A DNA stretch of 64,000 nucleotides from Acidobacteriaceae bacterium (GTDB lineage Bacteria; Acidobacteriota; Terriglobia; Bryobacterales; Bryobacteraceae). The notes under the pieces are model-generated. The model made no database searches. It worked only from the letters and a program-made list of their open reading frames with translations, and was not told the origin of the DNA. This document shows, in pieces, positions 6,166-15,930 of the stretch; position 1 is the stretch's first letter, and each line of letters starts with the position of its first letter. Location: assembly GCA_020247055.1 (NCBI GenBank), contig JADCJL010000017.1, positions 1-64,000 of the forward strand, given 5' to 3'. Made by a program: the position numbers and the translations under genes.

Positions 6166-8910
6166 CTGCACGACCACTTCGGTGGGGTTCCGCAACGGGA
6201 AGGTGATTACGTTGCTTACGTAGATGTCCTGCGCGATCGTCAACTGCGTGGCCGAGTTCGTCGGCAGATCCGAGTTCAGTTCGAGGTGAACCTCGTACAG
6301 GCCGATGGAACCCGGGCGCAGACCGGCGTACAGCACGTTGGCCGTCTTGCCACCCGCCAGCGACGAGACAAACGCCGAAGGCTCGTTCAGCACCGGACCG
6401 CGATAGACGCCGCCAGTCACCGCCAGATCCTGCGCGAAAGTCTCCTTCAGCCGGCCCAGACCGGTGCCGAAGACGACGATGGTCTGCCCGGGCAGCGCCG
6501 GGTTGGCTTGGGTCACGGTCGCCCCTTCCGTATTGGCGCAGCAGAGGTTCGGGGTCGTCGCCGTGAGAATCACCTGCGCCCCTTCGTTGGTCTTGCCCGT
6601 GTACTTGATGCCGTTGCCCGCCTCGCCCGGCACCCGCGCCCGCAGACGGATGCGGGTGAACACGCCCGCCGCATAGGCCTCCACCTGGGGATCCTTGTTA
6701 ATTTCGACAATCAAAGCATCGCGGATACTAGCCAGGCTATCCGTGTCCTTCACCGTGTAACTATACTCCCGGTCTTCGATCGTCACCGTGGCGACGTCCC
6801 CAGCCTGCACGCCACCGTCCACCGAGACCGTACCGGTCGACCGCGACGAGAAGTGCTGCACGACGCCCACGCGGGGGTCGGTGCCTTCAATGGCAAACAG
6901 GCCCGGATTCTGCGGGATAATCTGCACCGCCACCGGCATCGTGGTCACCACGCGGCCGTCGCTAAAGCGCGTACGCACATAGGCGCTCACGCTGTTGCGA
7001 TCATAAAACTCCCAGGGCAGCTGGGCGTTGATCCGGTTCGGCGATACCAGAAAAAGCGGGGCCAGCTTGCCGTCGAGGTACAACTGCACGTTGGCAAGTT
7101 CGGTCGGCAGCTTTTCGGCGCCTTCCTGGGCCGTGGCCACTCGTTCGGAGAGATTGTCGCCGAGCAGGGAGATGATCGTACCCGGCGCCACGCGGGCCGC
7201 GTCCTGGCCGCCGGTGAGGAACGCACCGCCGGTGGTGAGCACGATCGTCGCATCGGTCGGCGCGGTGCTCGTCGAAATCTCCACTCTATTGCCCCCCTCG
7301 CCGCCTTCCCGCGCGGTCAGCAGCAGGGTGCTGAGATCGGGGATGATGCTGGCGGTAACGTACGGGTCGGGCTTGGCGTTGATCAGCTGCACGATGTTGT
7401 TGAGCAGCGTGGTAACGGTGTCGGTCTTGGCGATCTTGTAGGTGTAGGTGTTCTTGACGCTCTCGCGAGTAACGTTGATCGTGATCTCGTCGTTCTCGCG
7501 AACGGTTCCCGACAGGCCAATCGTACCCGTAGCGAACACGTCCAGGCTGGCCGAGTTCCGGACGGCGGTGTAGGGAATCGGCTGGTCGTGCGTCGAGAAG
7601 ACCATGACCCGCCGGTTGAACGGGTCGGCGACATACAGGTTGGTGCCGTCCCAGGCGAGCGACATGGGCGTCCGCAGTTGATCCGTGGCCGCGCGCAGCA
7701 GCGGATAGGCGCTGTCGGAGGAGCGGTTGATCGATTCGCCCACCTGGCCGAGGATCGTATCGGCGGCCTGCCCGTTGCGGGTGGGCAGAGAGTTATAGAC
7801 GAGGATGCGGTCGTTACCGCCATCGGCCACGAAGAGCCGCTTGCCGTCGCTGAGCACGAAGCGGGGGAACTCGATGGTCGCGCCGCACAGCCGCGGGAAG
7901 AGGTCAGCGCCTTTGTCGTCCTTGCCGGTCGCCTTGCAGAGTTTTGGGCTGTTGTTGGCAACCGAGGAGGTCAGGTCCGGCTGGCCGAGCACGAGATCGG
8001 CGGGCCGCGCGTTCGAGGTCGGAATCGTGTTCCAGATCATTACCCGGTTGAAGCCGAGGTCGGCGACGAACAGCCGCTGGCCGTCGCTGGTCACCGACAC
8101 GGGGTTCAGCAGGTTATCGGCCTTGGCGTCAATCCGGGTGACGGCCAGGTCCAGTTCGACGCGCGTCGTAAAGTCCGGCGCGCCCAGGACGACGTCGGCC
8201 GCCTGGTTGTTCCGGGTCGGGAAGTTATTCCAAATCAGCACGCGGTTGTTGCTCGTGTCGGCCACCATCACGCGGCTGCCCTGCAGCCAGACGCCCTGCG
8301 GACCGCGGAGGCTGCTTGCCGTCGGCGGGTTGACCACACGACTAGTTGTAAAATTTTCCTGGCCCAGCACGAGGTCGGCCGGCTGATTGTTCTGCGTGGG
8401 GATGCTGTTCCAGATGAGAATCCGGTTATTGTCGGTGTCGGAGACGAGCAGGCGGACCCCGTCGGTGGCGACGGCGTTGGGCTGCCGCAGCGAGGCATTG
8501 GTGGGGATCAGCTTCAGATCGTTGGCGGTGAAGGTGGCCTGGCCGAGGACCACCGCGGCGGTGCCCCGGCAGGCCGGGCAGAGTTTGCCGGGGATCTGCG
8601 GGATCTCCGCATTGACGGGCAGGGTGATGTCACTCGCTACGTTGCGGTAGATCAGTACACGATGGTTCATCGGCCCGGCGCCGACGCGGTTGGAGTCCGC
8701 CACGACCAGAATATTGTTGGCAAACGCAACGCCGCCAGCCCCTCCCAGCGTGTTCGGGTTCGGGGTATCTCCCTGGGCGGTAAAGGTTTCCTGGCCAATC
8801 ACCAGCCGGGCCGCCTGGCCCGTAAAGAAATCAGCGGGCAAGGCAACCGCAGCGGTTGCCAGCAGAATGGCGAAAGGATTCATTCGGAAGAACTTCATCA
8901 TCGAATACAC
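6154..8910 (-). CDS. Secreted NHL-propeller protein with TIGR03437 domain
   Basis: Exported protein of 918 residues. A hydrophobic signal segment (about 11-25) precedes an NHL-like propeller (about 60-440) of six blades; the central blades repeat NNRxLIWNxxPTxNxQxADLVLGQ. Residues 461-565 and 692-785 are two related copies of another domain (TGT..G.V..xD..T...YxY....TD). The second copy sits inside the TIGR03437 domain typical of Solibacter-like bacteria, whose halves are at about 571-690 and 786-918. Function is unknown; propeller plus TIGR03437 suggests a surface or periplasmic binding role. The GTG at 8910 is eight bases after TATACT (8919-8924, minus strand). Internal ATGs at 8901, 8898 and 8883 remain possible. 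Confidence 0.85.
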   Translation of the reverse strand: MYSMMKFFRMNPFAILLATAAVALPADFFTGQAARLVIGQETFTAQGDTPNPNTLGGAGGVAFANNILVVADSNRVGAGPMNHRVLIYRNVASDITLPVNAEIPQIPGKLCPACRGTAAVVLGQATFTANDLKLIPTNASLRQPNAVATDGVRLLVSDTDNNRILIWNSIPTQNNQPADLVLGQENFTTSRVVNPPTASSLRGPQGVWLQGSRVMVADTSNNRVLIWNNFPTRNNQAADVVLGAPDFTTRVELDLAVTRIDAKADNLLNPVSVTSDGQRLFVADLGFNRVMIWNTIPTSNARPADLVLGQPDLTSSVANNSPKLCKATGKDDKGADLFPRLCGATIEFPRFVLSDGKRLFVADGGNDRILVYNSLPTRNGQAADTILGQVGESINRSSDSAYPLLRAATDQLRTPMSLAWDGTNLYVADPFNRRVMVFSTHDQPIPYTAVRNSASLDVFATGTIGLSGTVRENDEITINVTRESVKNTYTYKIAKTDTVTTLLNNIVQLINAKPDPYVTASIIPDLSTLLLTAREGGEGGNRVEISTSTAPTDATIVLTTGGAFLTGGQDAARVAPGTIISLLGDNLSERVATAQEGAEKLPTELANVQLYLDGKLAPLFLVSPNRINAQLPWEFYDRNSVSAYVRTRFSDGRVVTTMPVAVQIIPQNPGLFAIEGTDPRVGVVQHFSSRSTGTVSVDGGVQAGDVATVTIEDREYSYTVKDTDSLASIRDALIVEINKDPQVEAYAAGVFTRIRLRARVPGEAGNGIKYTGKTNEGAQVILTATTPNLCCANTEGATVTQANPALPGQTIVVFGTGLGRLKETFAQDLAVTGGVYRGPVLNEPSAFVSSLAGGKTANVLYAGLRPGSIGLYEVHLELNSDLPTNSATQLTIAQDIYVSNVITFPLRNPTEVVVQPAP

Positions 8911-8947
8911 AATCTGTCAGTATAGCAGCGGACGGGCGTCATATCTT

Positions 8948-9580
8948 TCACCTACCCGGGGTGATCTCGCCCCAGATCACTTGGTAGACCTCGAGGCGCC
9001 CCTCGATGTTCTTGCCGGCCCGGACGAAGACCGTCTGGTTCACCGGCAGGTTGTCGCGATGGGAAGCGACTCCGCCTTCGAGAAACCGCGTATCCGGGCG
9101 CAGCAGCAGCGGCCGGGCCGGGGCCGAACGAGTCTTGATGAGCACGGCATCGGGCGTAAAGCCGGTTACGACGCCGGAGAAAGCGAGGTCGCCGCGCGGG
9201 ATGATGTGTTCGGTCACGCTGCGATAGACCGGGCGCCGCGGGTTCGGGGCGGGCGCGTTGGGCTCCATCAGCCGGACGGTGCGGGCGTAGCAGCGGCGGG
9301 AGCCGTCGGTTTGCAGACGTTGATCGACCAGCACCTCCACTGAGTCAGCCGGCCCGAAGGCGGCTACGGAGACGCGCACGCGCTGCGACTCAAACCAGGT
9401 CCGCTCATCGAAGCTGCACCGGGTCTGGCGGCCCGATTCGGCCGTCAGCAGGAAGCGGCCGCGCAGTCCGCTCGATTCCGGCTCGGACACCTTGCCCCGG
9501 ACAATTCCGAGAGGTAGCTCCTCTCCGTCCTGCGCCCAAGCGGCCGTCACGATCGTGATCAGTAAGAAGACCCGGCCCAT
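8948..9580 (-). CDS. Small secreted protein, DUF5666-like
   Basis: Protein of 210 residues with a clear signal peptide (MGRVFLLITIVTAAWA, cleavage probable near AWA-QD). The mature part looks all-beta, with two similar segments (IVRGKVSEPESSGLRGRFLLTAESGRQ and LAFSGVVTGFTPDAVLIKTRS). These are the kind of small OB- or SH3-like repeats seen in DUF5666 proteins. Two cysteines (C55 and C97 region) could form a disulfide. A TAGCAT hexamer lies exactly six bases before the ATG. It shares a 24-bp divergent spacer with the operon starting at 9605. Confidence 0.75.
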   Translation of the reverse strand: MGRVFLLITIVTAAWAQDGEELPLGIVRGKVSEPESSGLRGRFLLTAESGRQTRCSFDERTWFESQRVRVSVAAFGPADSVEVLVDQRLQTDGSRRCYARTVRLMEPNAPAPNPRRPVYRSVTEHIIPRGDLAFSGVVTGFTPDAVLIKTRSAPARPLLLRPDTRFLEGGVASHRDNLPVNQTVFVRAGKNIEGRLEVYQVIWGEITPGR

Positions 9581-9586
9581 ATCCCG

Positions 9587-9592
9587 ATGCTA
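9587..9592 (-). promoter_or_regulatory. -10 box TAGCAT, leaderless-type spacing
   Basis: TAGCAT on the minus strand is followed by CGGGAT and then the ATG at 9580. No Shine-Dalgarno sequence is present. A candidate box for the divergent gene (TACACT, 9591-9596 plus strand, eight bases before TTG 9605) overlaps it. Confidence 0.5.
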
Positions 9593-9604
9593 CACTGATT
9601 TGCT

Positions 9605-10687
9605 TTGCAGGATCTTTTCGCTTTGCACTCACCTGATCTGGAATCTTTCGCCCGCGCCGGCGCCTGGTTACTCCATTCGGGAATTCAGGAGACGAGCGGA
9701 GGGGTGGCCCGGTATCACCTCGTCGCCGAAGGCAGGAATCTGCCGGTCTCGACCGAAATTACCGGCTATGCTTGCAGCGCCTTCGCCTACCTCCATCGCC
9801 TGACTGGCGAGGCCGCCTACCGTGACGCAGGCCTCCGCGCCGCGTCCTGTCTCGCCGACACGGCCTGGCAGCCGGCGCTGGCCGCGATGCCTTTTGAGCT
9901 GGGCGATCCGCTGCCGCCGGCCTACTTCTTCGACTGCGGCATAATTGTCCGCGGGCTGCTGGCCGTTTTCCGCATGACGGGCGAGAGCCGGTGGCTCGAC
10001 CGGGCGCGCGAGATCGGCCTGTTCATGGGCCGGGCGTTCCGGGCCAATGGCGTCTGCCATCCGATCGTTTCCCTGCCCTCGGGCGAGGCCTGGCCTTACG
10101 AGAAGCGCTGGTCGCGCGAGCCGGGCTGCTTTCAGCTCAAGTCGGCGATGGCCTGGGATGACCTCGCGGCCTACTTTCCGGCCGACCCGTTTCTTGATTG
10201 GTACGAGGAGTCGCTGGCTTACTCGCTGGCCACCTGGGAGACGTTTCTGCCTGGCGATGCGGACCCGCTGCGGGTGATGGACCGGCTGCACGCGCACTGC
10301 TATTTCCTTGAAGGGATGCAGCCGCGCAAGCAGCGGGCGGCGGTACGCGCGGCGCTCGGGGCGGCCATCGCGCGGACGAGCCACTATCTGCGGGAGATCT
10401 CGCCGCGGTTTGAGCGCAGCGACGTCTGCGCGCAGCTGCTCCGCGCCCGGCTCTATACGGGCGAGGTGGACGAGGCGCTGGCCGCCGACGAGGCCGCCCG
10501 CTGCCGGACGCACCAGGTGTTTGACGCCGAGCCGATGAAGGATGGCGGCTTTTGCTTCGGGACGCGGGACGGGCGGCCGCTGCCGTACATGAATCCGGTC
10601 TCGACGGCTTTCTGCCTGCAGGCGCTCGCGCAGTGGCGGCAGTATGCCGCGGGGAGTTTTCCGGGCGATCTCGGGGAGTTGATTTGA
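9605..10687 (+). CDS. Putative alpha/alpha-barrel protein of glycan locus
   Basis: Soluble protein of about 360 residues with repeated helix pairs and motifs typical of (alpha/alpha)6 toroid sugar enzymes: GYACSAFAYLHRLTGEAAYRDAGLRAA, FDCGIIVRGLLAVFRMTGESRWLDRAREIG, DPLRVMDRLHAHCYFLEG. I see no catalytic pair I can name. It could be a glycoside hydrolase- or lyase-like enzyme, or a catalytically dead relative. The start is uncertain: TTG at 9605 fits a promoter eight bases upstream, and TTG at 9623 is possible. It is first in an operon of four overlapping genes with a glycosyltransferase, gnd and an epimerase, which points to surface glycan metabolism. Confidence 0.7.
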   Translation: MQDLFALHSPDLESFARAGAWLLHSGIQETSGGVARYHLVAEGRNLPVSTEITGYACSAFAYLHRLTGEAAYRDAGLRAASCLADTAWQPALAAMPFELGDPLPPAYFFDCGIIVRGLLAVFRMTGESRWLDRAREIGLFMGRAFRANGVCHPIVSLPSGEAWPYEKRWSREPGCFQLKSAMAWDDLAAYFPADPFLDWYEESLAYSLATWETFLPGDADPLRVMDRLHAHCYFLEGMQPRKQRAAVRAALGAAIARTSHYLREISPRFERSDVCAQLLRARLYTGEVDEALAADEAARCRTHQVFDAEPMKDGGFCFGTRDGRPLPYMNPVSTAFCLQALAQWRQYAAGSFPGDLGELI

Positions 10688-13323
10688 AGGGTCGCTGCAA
10701 GATCGCCTTTGCCGCCGGGACCGATGATCTCATCCCGACCCTGCTCGAGGAGATGGCGAAGCTGCCGGGCGACCTGCCGATCTATGTGGTCGGCGAGTTC
10801 CCGCCCCCGTGGGGCAAATGGATTCCGTGGAATCCGGCCCGCTCGTTTGCCGAGAACTATGAGCGGATGCTCGACGACCTCGAGGGCAACGAGGTCGTAT
10901 TTGCAGGCATTCTGCTGCAGCCCAAACAGCCCTACTGGGATATCCGCTGGGCCGGGCTGCGGGCGTTTGGCCTGCGCGTGGTGTTTTTCAACGACAACCT
11001 GGACCATTTCATGATCCGGCCCCGGCAGCTGCCCGTGATGGCGCGGCACTGCTGGTGGCAGTTGAAGAACCTGATCCATTGGGAGACGCATCCGGGGGGC
11101 CTGCTCTACACCTGGGTCTGGCGGGTTTTTCATCCCTGGGCTTTTCGGCGTCCGATCTTCTACACGCTGGGCCGCTGGGCGGGGCGGCTGGCGCGGGGCC
11201 GGGCGCCGGCGCCGCGGGAGCCGGTGGCGCTGCCGCCGGGGCTTTCGGTGGTGATTCCGACGCGGAACGGCCGGGACCTGCTCGAACGGTTGTGGCCGAC
11301 GCTGGGGCTGCCGGCGGGGGCTGAGATCATCCTGGTGGATAACGGCAGCAGCGACGGGACGGCCGGGGCGTTTGCCGAGGCGAAGGTGATCACTTCGGCC
11401 GAGCCGATGTCGTTCGCGGCCGCCGTCAACCGGGGGATCGCCGCCGCGCAGTACTCGCATGTCTGCCTGCTGAATAATGATATGGAGCTGGAGCCGGGCT
11501 TCTTCGCGGCGCTGCGGGCGGCGTTTGACCGGGTGCCGGAGTTGTTTGCCGCGACGGCGCAGATCTTCTTCCCGGACGGGCAGCGGCGCGAGGAGACGGG
11601 CAAGGCGATGTACGATCCGGCGGCGATTGACCATGTACCGCTGCGGTGCGTCGAACCGCTGGCGGGCGAGGACCTGACGTGGGTGCTCTACGGGTCGGGC
11701 GGGTGCACGCTCTACGATACGGCGAAGCTGCGGGCGCTGGGCGGGTTCAACGAGGCGATGACGCCGGCTTATGTCGAAGACCTGGACGTGGGCTACCGGG
11801 GATGGCTGCGCGGTTGGCCGTCGGTGTACGTGGGGGCGGCGCGGGTGCTGCACCGGCACCGGACGACGACGGCGAAGGTCTATTCGGCGTTTGCGCTGGC
11901 CTGCGCCGTCGAACGGAACTATCTGCGGTTTGTGCTGACGGGCACGGGACCGCACTTTGGGGTGCTGTGGGAGCAGGCGCTGGGCCAATTGAACCATCAG
12001 GCGGCCAAGCAGGAGCCGGTGCGCAGCGCCGAGGTGGTGCTGGCCGAGGCCTGGAAGCTCGCTTTTGCGAAACGAAGCCAACAGGCGACCCAGGTGGAGG
12101 AGAAAGAGATCCTGGCGCTGAATGCGGGGACGGTGGCGGTGTTCCCCGGAAAGCCTTTTTGCGAAACGAAGCCAACGGTGCTGGTGGCGACGCCGTATCT
12201 GCCGTACCCGCTGTCGCACGGGGGGGCGGTGCGGATGTTCAACCTGCTGCGGGAGGCAAGCAAGACCCACAATAACGTGGTGCTTTCATTTGTCGATGAG
12301 TTGGCCCCGCCGGCGCCGGAGTTGCTGGCTTGGTGCGCCGAGGTGGTGCTGGTGGAGCGGCGGGGTTCGCATCTGCACACGAGTACGGAGCGGCCGGACG
12401 TGGTGGAGGATTTTGACCGGGAGGATTTTCGGGCGGCGTTGCGGTGGTCGCGGCGGAAGTGGAAGCCGGAGATTGTGCAGCTGGAGTTTACGCAGATGGC
12501 GCTCTATGCGCCGGACTGCCGGCCGGCGCGGACGGTGCTGGTGGAGCACGACATCACGCTCGATCTCTATGAGCAGCTGCTTGAGCGGAAGAGCGACTGG
12601 GAGACGCGGCGGCAGCACCGGCTGTGGGTTCGTTTTGAGCAGAAGGCCTGGGGCGAGGTGGACCGGGTGGTGGTGATGAGTGAAAAAGACCGGGAGCGGG
12701 TGGGCGGGCCCGGGGCGGTGGTGATCCGCAACGGGGTGGATCTCGAACGGTTTCAGCCGGTGGAGGGGGCGCCCGAGCCGCGGCGGCTGCTGTTTCTGGG
12801 TTCGTTTGCGCATCTGCCGAACCTGCTGGCGCTGGACTTTTTTCTGGCCGAGGTGTGGCCGCTGCTCGAGAATGTGACGCTGCATATCATTGCGGGCAAG
12901 AGCCACGAGCGATATCTGGAGGGCCGCGACTTCAAGCGGCCCGGCATTGAGCTCGAGGGTTTTGTGGCCGATGTGCGGGGGGCTTACGGGCGGGCGGCGG
13001 TGGTGCTGGCGCCGCTGGTGGCTTCGGCCGGGACCAACATCAAGGTGATGGAGGCGATGGCGATGCGGAAGGCGATTGTGGCGACGCCGGCCGGGATTAA
13101 TGGTCTCGATCTGCGGCACGGGGTGGAGGTGATGGTGGCGCGGACGGGTGGGGAGATGGCGGTGGCGATTGAGATGCTGCTCGGCGATGGGGAGCGGCGG
13201 GAGAGTTTGGAGCGGGAGGCGCGGCGGGCGGCCGAGGCGCATTACGGGTGGGACCGGATTGGGGAGGCGCAGGCGGCGATGTACCATACATTGAGAGAGT
13301 CTTATGTCGCAAAAACTGTCTGA
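10684..13323 (+). CDS. Bifunctional glycosyltransferase (GT2-GT4 fusion)
   Basis: Protein of 879 residues. An N-terminal region (1-180) is unassigned. It is followed by a GT2-type domain (about 186-400; [20 protein letters not shown] at 264-266, [11 protein letters not shown]) and a GT4-type domain (about 497-870; [42 protein letters not shown]). No signal peptide or membrane helix is evident. The two domains probably add two sugars in succession to a surface glycan; donors are unknown. The linker (about 460-497) is made of two copies of a 20-bp DNA repeat read in different frames. The start chosen is a TTG at 10684 that overlaps the preceding stop (TTGA), with GGGGAG upstream. The frame is open further 5', but that part lies inside the previous gene. 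Confidence 0.85.
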   Translation: MKGRCKIAFAAGTDDLIPTLLEEMAKLPGDLPIYVVGEFPPPWGKWIPWNPARSFAENYERMLDDLEGNEVVFAGILLQPKQPYWDIRWAGLRAFGLRVVFFNDNLDHFMIRPRQLPVMARHCWWQLKNLIHWETHPGGLLYTWVWRVFHPWAFRRPIFYTLGRWAGRLARGRAPAPREPVALPPGLSVVIPTRNGRDLLERLWPTLGLPAGAEIILVDNGSSDGTAGAFAEAKVITSAEPMSFAAAVNRGIAAAQYSHVCLLNNDMELEPGFFAALRAAFDRVPELFAATAQIFFPDGQRREETGKAMYDPAAIDHVPLRCVEPLAGEDLTWVLYGSGGCTLYDTAKLRALGGFNEAMTPAYVEDLDVGYRGWLRGWPSVYVGAARVLHRHRTTTAKVYSAFALACAVERNYLRFVLTGTGPHFGVLWEQALGQLNHQAAKQEPVRSAEVVLAEAWKLAFAKRSQQATQVEEKEILALNAGTVAVFPGKPFCETKPTVLVATPYLPYPLSHGGAVRMFNLLREASKTHNNVVLSFVDELAPPAPELLAWCAEVVLVERRGSHLHTSTERPDVVEDFDREDFRAALRWSRRKWKPEIVQLEFTQMALYAPDCRPARTVLVEHDITLDLYEQLLERKSDWETRRQHRLWVRFEQKAWGEVDRVVVMSEKDRERVGGPGAVVIRNGVDLERFQPVEGAPEPRRLLFLGSFAHLPNLLALDFFLAEVWPLLENVTLHIIAGKSHERYLEGRDFKRPGIELEGFVADVRGAYGRAAVVLAPLVASAGTNIKVMEAMAMRKAIVATPAGINGLDLRHGVEVMVARTGGEMAVAIEMLLGDGERRESLEREARRAAEAHYGWDRIGEAQAAMYHTLRESYVAKTV
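12063..12082 (+). repeat. 20-bp direct repeat, copy 1
   Basis: This 20-mer (core GCGAAACGAAGCC) is repeated exactly at 12157-12176. Here it is read as AFAKRSQ. The 94-bp offset puts the two copies in different reading frames. Confidence 0.9.
12157..12176 (+). repeat. 20-bp direct repeat, copy 2
   Basis: Second exact copy of the 20-mer at 12063-12082, here read as FCETKP. It ends where the GT4 domain begins. Confidence 0.9.
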
Positions 13324-14806
13324 TATCGGCTTGGTTGGCCTGGCGGTGATGGGCCAGAACCTTGCCTTGAATATTGCCGATCACGGCTTCCAGATTTCGG
13401 TCTATAACCGGACCACCGAGACGATGGAGAAGTTCCTCGCCGAAAACCCGAATACGCCGGGCGGTCTGGTGGGCGAGGCGACGCTCGAAGGGTTTGTGGC
13501 TTCGCTCGCCAAGCCGCGGAAGATTATTATTCTCGTCAAAGCCGGCAAGCCGACCGATGCCGTGATCAGTTCGCTCGAGCCGCTGCTCGAGGCCGGCGAC
13601 ATCGTTATCGACGGCGGGAACGCGCTGTGGACGGACACGATCCGGCGCGAGAAGGAGCTTTCGGCCAAGGGTTTCCGGTTTGTCGGTTCCGGGGTTTCGG
13701 GCGGAGAGGAGGGGGCGCGGTTCGGCCCGTCGCTGATGCCGGGCGGCGACCCGTCGAGCTTTGCCGAGATTCAACCGATTTGGGACGCGATTGCGGCCAA
13801 AGTGGACGCCGAGACGGGCAAGCCGTTGACGGGCGCGACGCCGGGGCGGCCGGTGGAGGGCGGGGTGCCGTGCACCACCTACATCGGGCCGAACGGGGCC
13901 GGGCACTACGTCAAGATGGTCCACAACGGGATTGAGTACGGCGATATGCAGATGATCTGCGAGGCGTACGCGATTCTGACGCAGCTCGGCGGGCTGACGC
14001 CGGCCGAGTGCAGCGCGGTGTTCGCCGAGTGGAACCGGGGGGTGCTCGACAGCTTCCTGATTGAGATTACGGCCGATATTCTGCAGCAGAAAGACCCGAT
14101 GACGGGGGGGCCGTTCGTCGATATCGTGCTCGATACGGCCGGGCAGAAGGGAACGGGCAAGTGGACGAGTGTGAACGCGCTCGATATGGGCGTGCCGGCG
14201 CCGACGGTGGCCGAGGCGGTGTTTGCGCGGTGTCTGTCGGCGGTGAAGGAAGAGCGGGTGGCGGCTTCGGCCACGCTGCAGGGCCCGAACAGGGTGTACA
14301 CGGGCGACCGGCAGCAGCTGATCCACATGGTGCACGATGCGCTGTATCTGTCGAAGATCTGTTCGTACGCGCAGGGCTTCCAACTGATGCGGACGGCGCA
14401 GGCCGAGTACAACTGGACGCTGCACTTTGGCGAGATCGCCAAGATCTGGCGGGGCGGCTGCATTATCCGGGCCGGGTTCCTGCAGAAGATCACCGAGGCG
14501 TTTACGCGGAACGCGGAGCTGGCGAACCTGCTGCTGGACCCCTACTTCAGCGCCGAGATCCATCGCTGCCAGGCCAACTGGCGGACGGTGATTGCGCTGG
14601 CGGCGGCGCATGGCATCAGCGCGCCCACCTTCTTTTCCGCGCTTTCCTACTACGACGGGTACCGTTCGGCGCGGTTGCCGGCCAATCTGCTGCAGGCGCA
14701 GCGGGATTACTTTGGCGCGCACACCTACGAGCGGACGGACTTCCCGCGGGGTAAGTTCTTCCACCTCGACTGGCCGGAGCCGGGCCGTCCGCAGCTGGCG
14801 ATTTGA
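13304..14806 (+). CDS. gnd: 6-phosphogluconate dehydrogenase, decarboxylating
   Basis: Protein of 500 residues that oxidises 6-phosphogluconate to ribulose 5-phosphate plus CO2 in the pentose phosphate pathway. The N-terminal NADP fold ([15 protein letters not shown] at 9-23) is followed by [11 protein letters not shown] (129-139). The catalytic lysine K204 and the acidic E211 are in [13 protein letters not shown]. The C-terminal helical domain contains KGTGKWTS and [10 protein letters not shown]. About 20 extra residues ([18 protein letters not shown], about 171-188) are inserted just before the CTTYIG strand relative to E. coli Gnd. It overlaps the upstream glycosyltransferase by 20 bp and the downstream epimerase gene by 4 bp, so it belongs to that operon. 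Confidence 0.95.
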   Translation: MSQKLSDIGLVGLAVMGQNLALNIADHGFQISVYNRTTETMEKFLAENPNTPGGLVGEATLEGFVASLAKPRKIIILVKAGKPTDAVISSLEPLLEAGDIVIDGGNALWTDTIRREKELSAKGFRFVGSGVSGGEEGARFGPSLMPGGDPSSFAEIQPIWDAIAAKVDAETGKPLTGATPGRPVEGGVPCTTYIGPNGAGHYVKMVHNGIEYGDMQMICEAYAILTQLGGLTPAECSAVFAEWNRGVLDSFLIEITADILQQKDPMTGGPFVDIVLDTAGQKGTGKWTSVNALDMGVPAPTVAEAVFARCLSAVKEERVAASATLQGPNRVYTGDRQQLIHMVHDALYLSKICSYAQGFQLMRTAQAEYNWTLHFGEIAKIWRGGCIIRAGFLQKITEAFTRNAELANLLLDPYFSAEIHRCQANWRTVIALAAAHGISAPTFFSALSYYDGYRSARLPANLLQAQRDYFGAHTYERTDFPRGKFFHLDWPEPGRPQLAI

Positions 14807-15930
14807 ACCCTGCCATGACGCTGGCCGCCTACGCCAACTTCTACCGCGACCATTTGACGAACGCCGTGCTTCCGTTCTGGCTGCAGCATACGCCGGACCG
14901 GGAGCACGGCGGTTACTTTTCGTGCGTGGACCGGCAAGGGCAGGTCTACGACCCGCGCAAATACGTCTGGATGCAGGGCCGGGCGGTATGGATGTTCGAG
15001 ACGCTCTACCGGCGGTTGGCGCCGCGGAGCGAATATGCGGAGTTTGCGGCCAACGTGTTTGGTTTTGTAGACCGGTATGCGCGGCGGGGGGAGCCGCGGG
15101 TGTGGTTTTCGCTAGGCCGGGACGGCGCGCCGGGGTACTTTCAGCGTAAGCCGTATTCGGCGGTGTTTGTGGCGCTGGCGTACGTTTCGCAGGGCCGGGT
15201 GGCCGAGGCGCGGGAGCTGTTTGACCGGATTGCGGGTTGGATTGCGGAGCCGGGGGCGTTGGGGCGGCCGCCGGGGCCGGTATCGCAGCTGGCCGATATC
15301 ATGGTGTTGGCGCTGCTGGCGATGGAGCTGCTGGCGGTGGACGAAGACCCGCGCTACCGGCTGGTGATTGCGCAGTGTCAGGAGGCGGTGTGGGCGCACT
15401 ACGAGCCGGCCAACTGGCTGCTCGTCGAGAACGTGGCGGGGCGGGAGCTGCCCGAGGGGCGGATGGTGTGTCCGGGGAGCATTCTGGAGGTGGCGTGGTT
15501 TCTGCTGCACACCACCGAACGGGTGCCGAACGCTGAGCTGGAGGGGATGCTGCTGCGGGTGATCCTGGGGGCGCTGGAGTTTGGCTGGGACGGCGAGTAC
15601 GGGGGGCTGTACTACTTCATGGACCTGGACGGGCGGCCGCGGCCGGAGTTAGAGGCGAACATGAAGCTGTGGTGGCCGCACACGGAGGCGCTCTATGCTC
15701 TGGTGCTGGCGTATACGCGGACGGGCGATGAGCGGTACAAGCGGTGGCTGGACCGGGTGCACGAGTATACGTTTTCGACCTTTCCCGACAGCAAGTACGG
15801 CGAGTGGTTCGGCTACTGCGACCGCGGGGGGCGGGTGGCGACCGAGATGAAGGGCGGGGCGTACAAGTGCTGCTTTCACGTGCCGCGGGCACTGCTCTAT
15901 AGCATTTTGGCGATTGAGCGGAGCGGCTAG
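14803..15930 (+). CDS. N-acylglucosamine 2-epimerase family protein
   Basis: Protein of about 375 residues similar along its length to renin-binding protein/AGE, which interconverts N-acylglucosamine and N-acylmannosamine in an (alpha/alpha)6 barrel. Matching segments are [53 protein letters not shown] (catalytic His) and [15 protein letters not shown] (second catalytic His). Related family members epimerise cellobiose or mannose, so the substrate is not certain. The TTG at 14803 overlaps the gnd stop (TTGA); an ATG 12 bp later is an alternative. The last gene of the operon, it ends in a CTAG shared with the convergent neighbour's stop. Confidence 0.85.
   Translation: MNPAMTLAAYANFYRDHLTNAVLPFWLQHTPDREHGGYFSCVDRQGQVYDPRKYVWMQGRAVWMFETLYRRLAPRSEYAEFAANVFGFVDRYARRGEPRVWFSLGRDGAPGYFQRKPYSAVFVALAYVSQGRVAEARELFDRIAGWIAEPGALGRPPGPVSQLADIMVLALLAMELLAVDEDPRYRLVIAQCQEAVWAHYEPANWLLVENVAGRELPEGRMVCPGSILEVAWFLLHTTERVPNAELEGMLLRVILGALEFGWDGEYGGLYYFMDLDGRPRPELEANMKLWWPHTEALYALVLAYTRTGDERYKRWLDRVHEYTFSTFPDSKYGEWFGYCDRGGRVATEMKGGAYKCCFHVPRALLYSILAIERSG

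Noticed and set aside
6025-8925. A 966-residue plus-strand frame over the NHL protein
   Set aside because: Its translation is low in order and rich in Arg, Gly and His. The minus strand has clear repeat and domain structure with a signal peptide.
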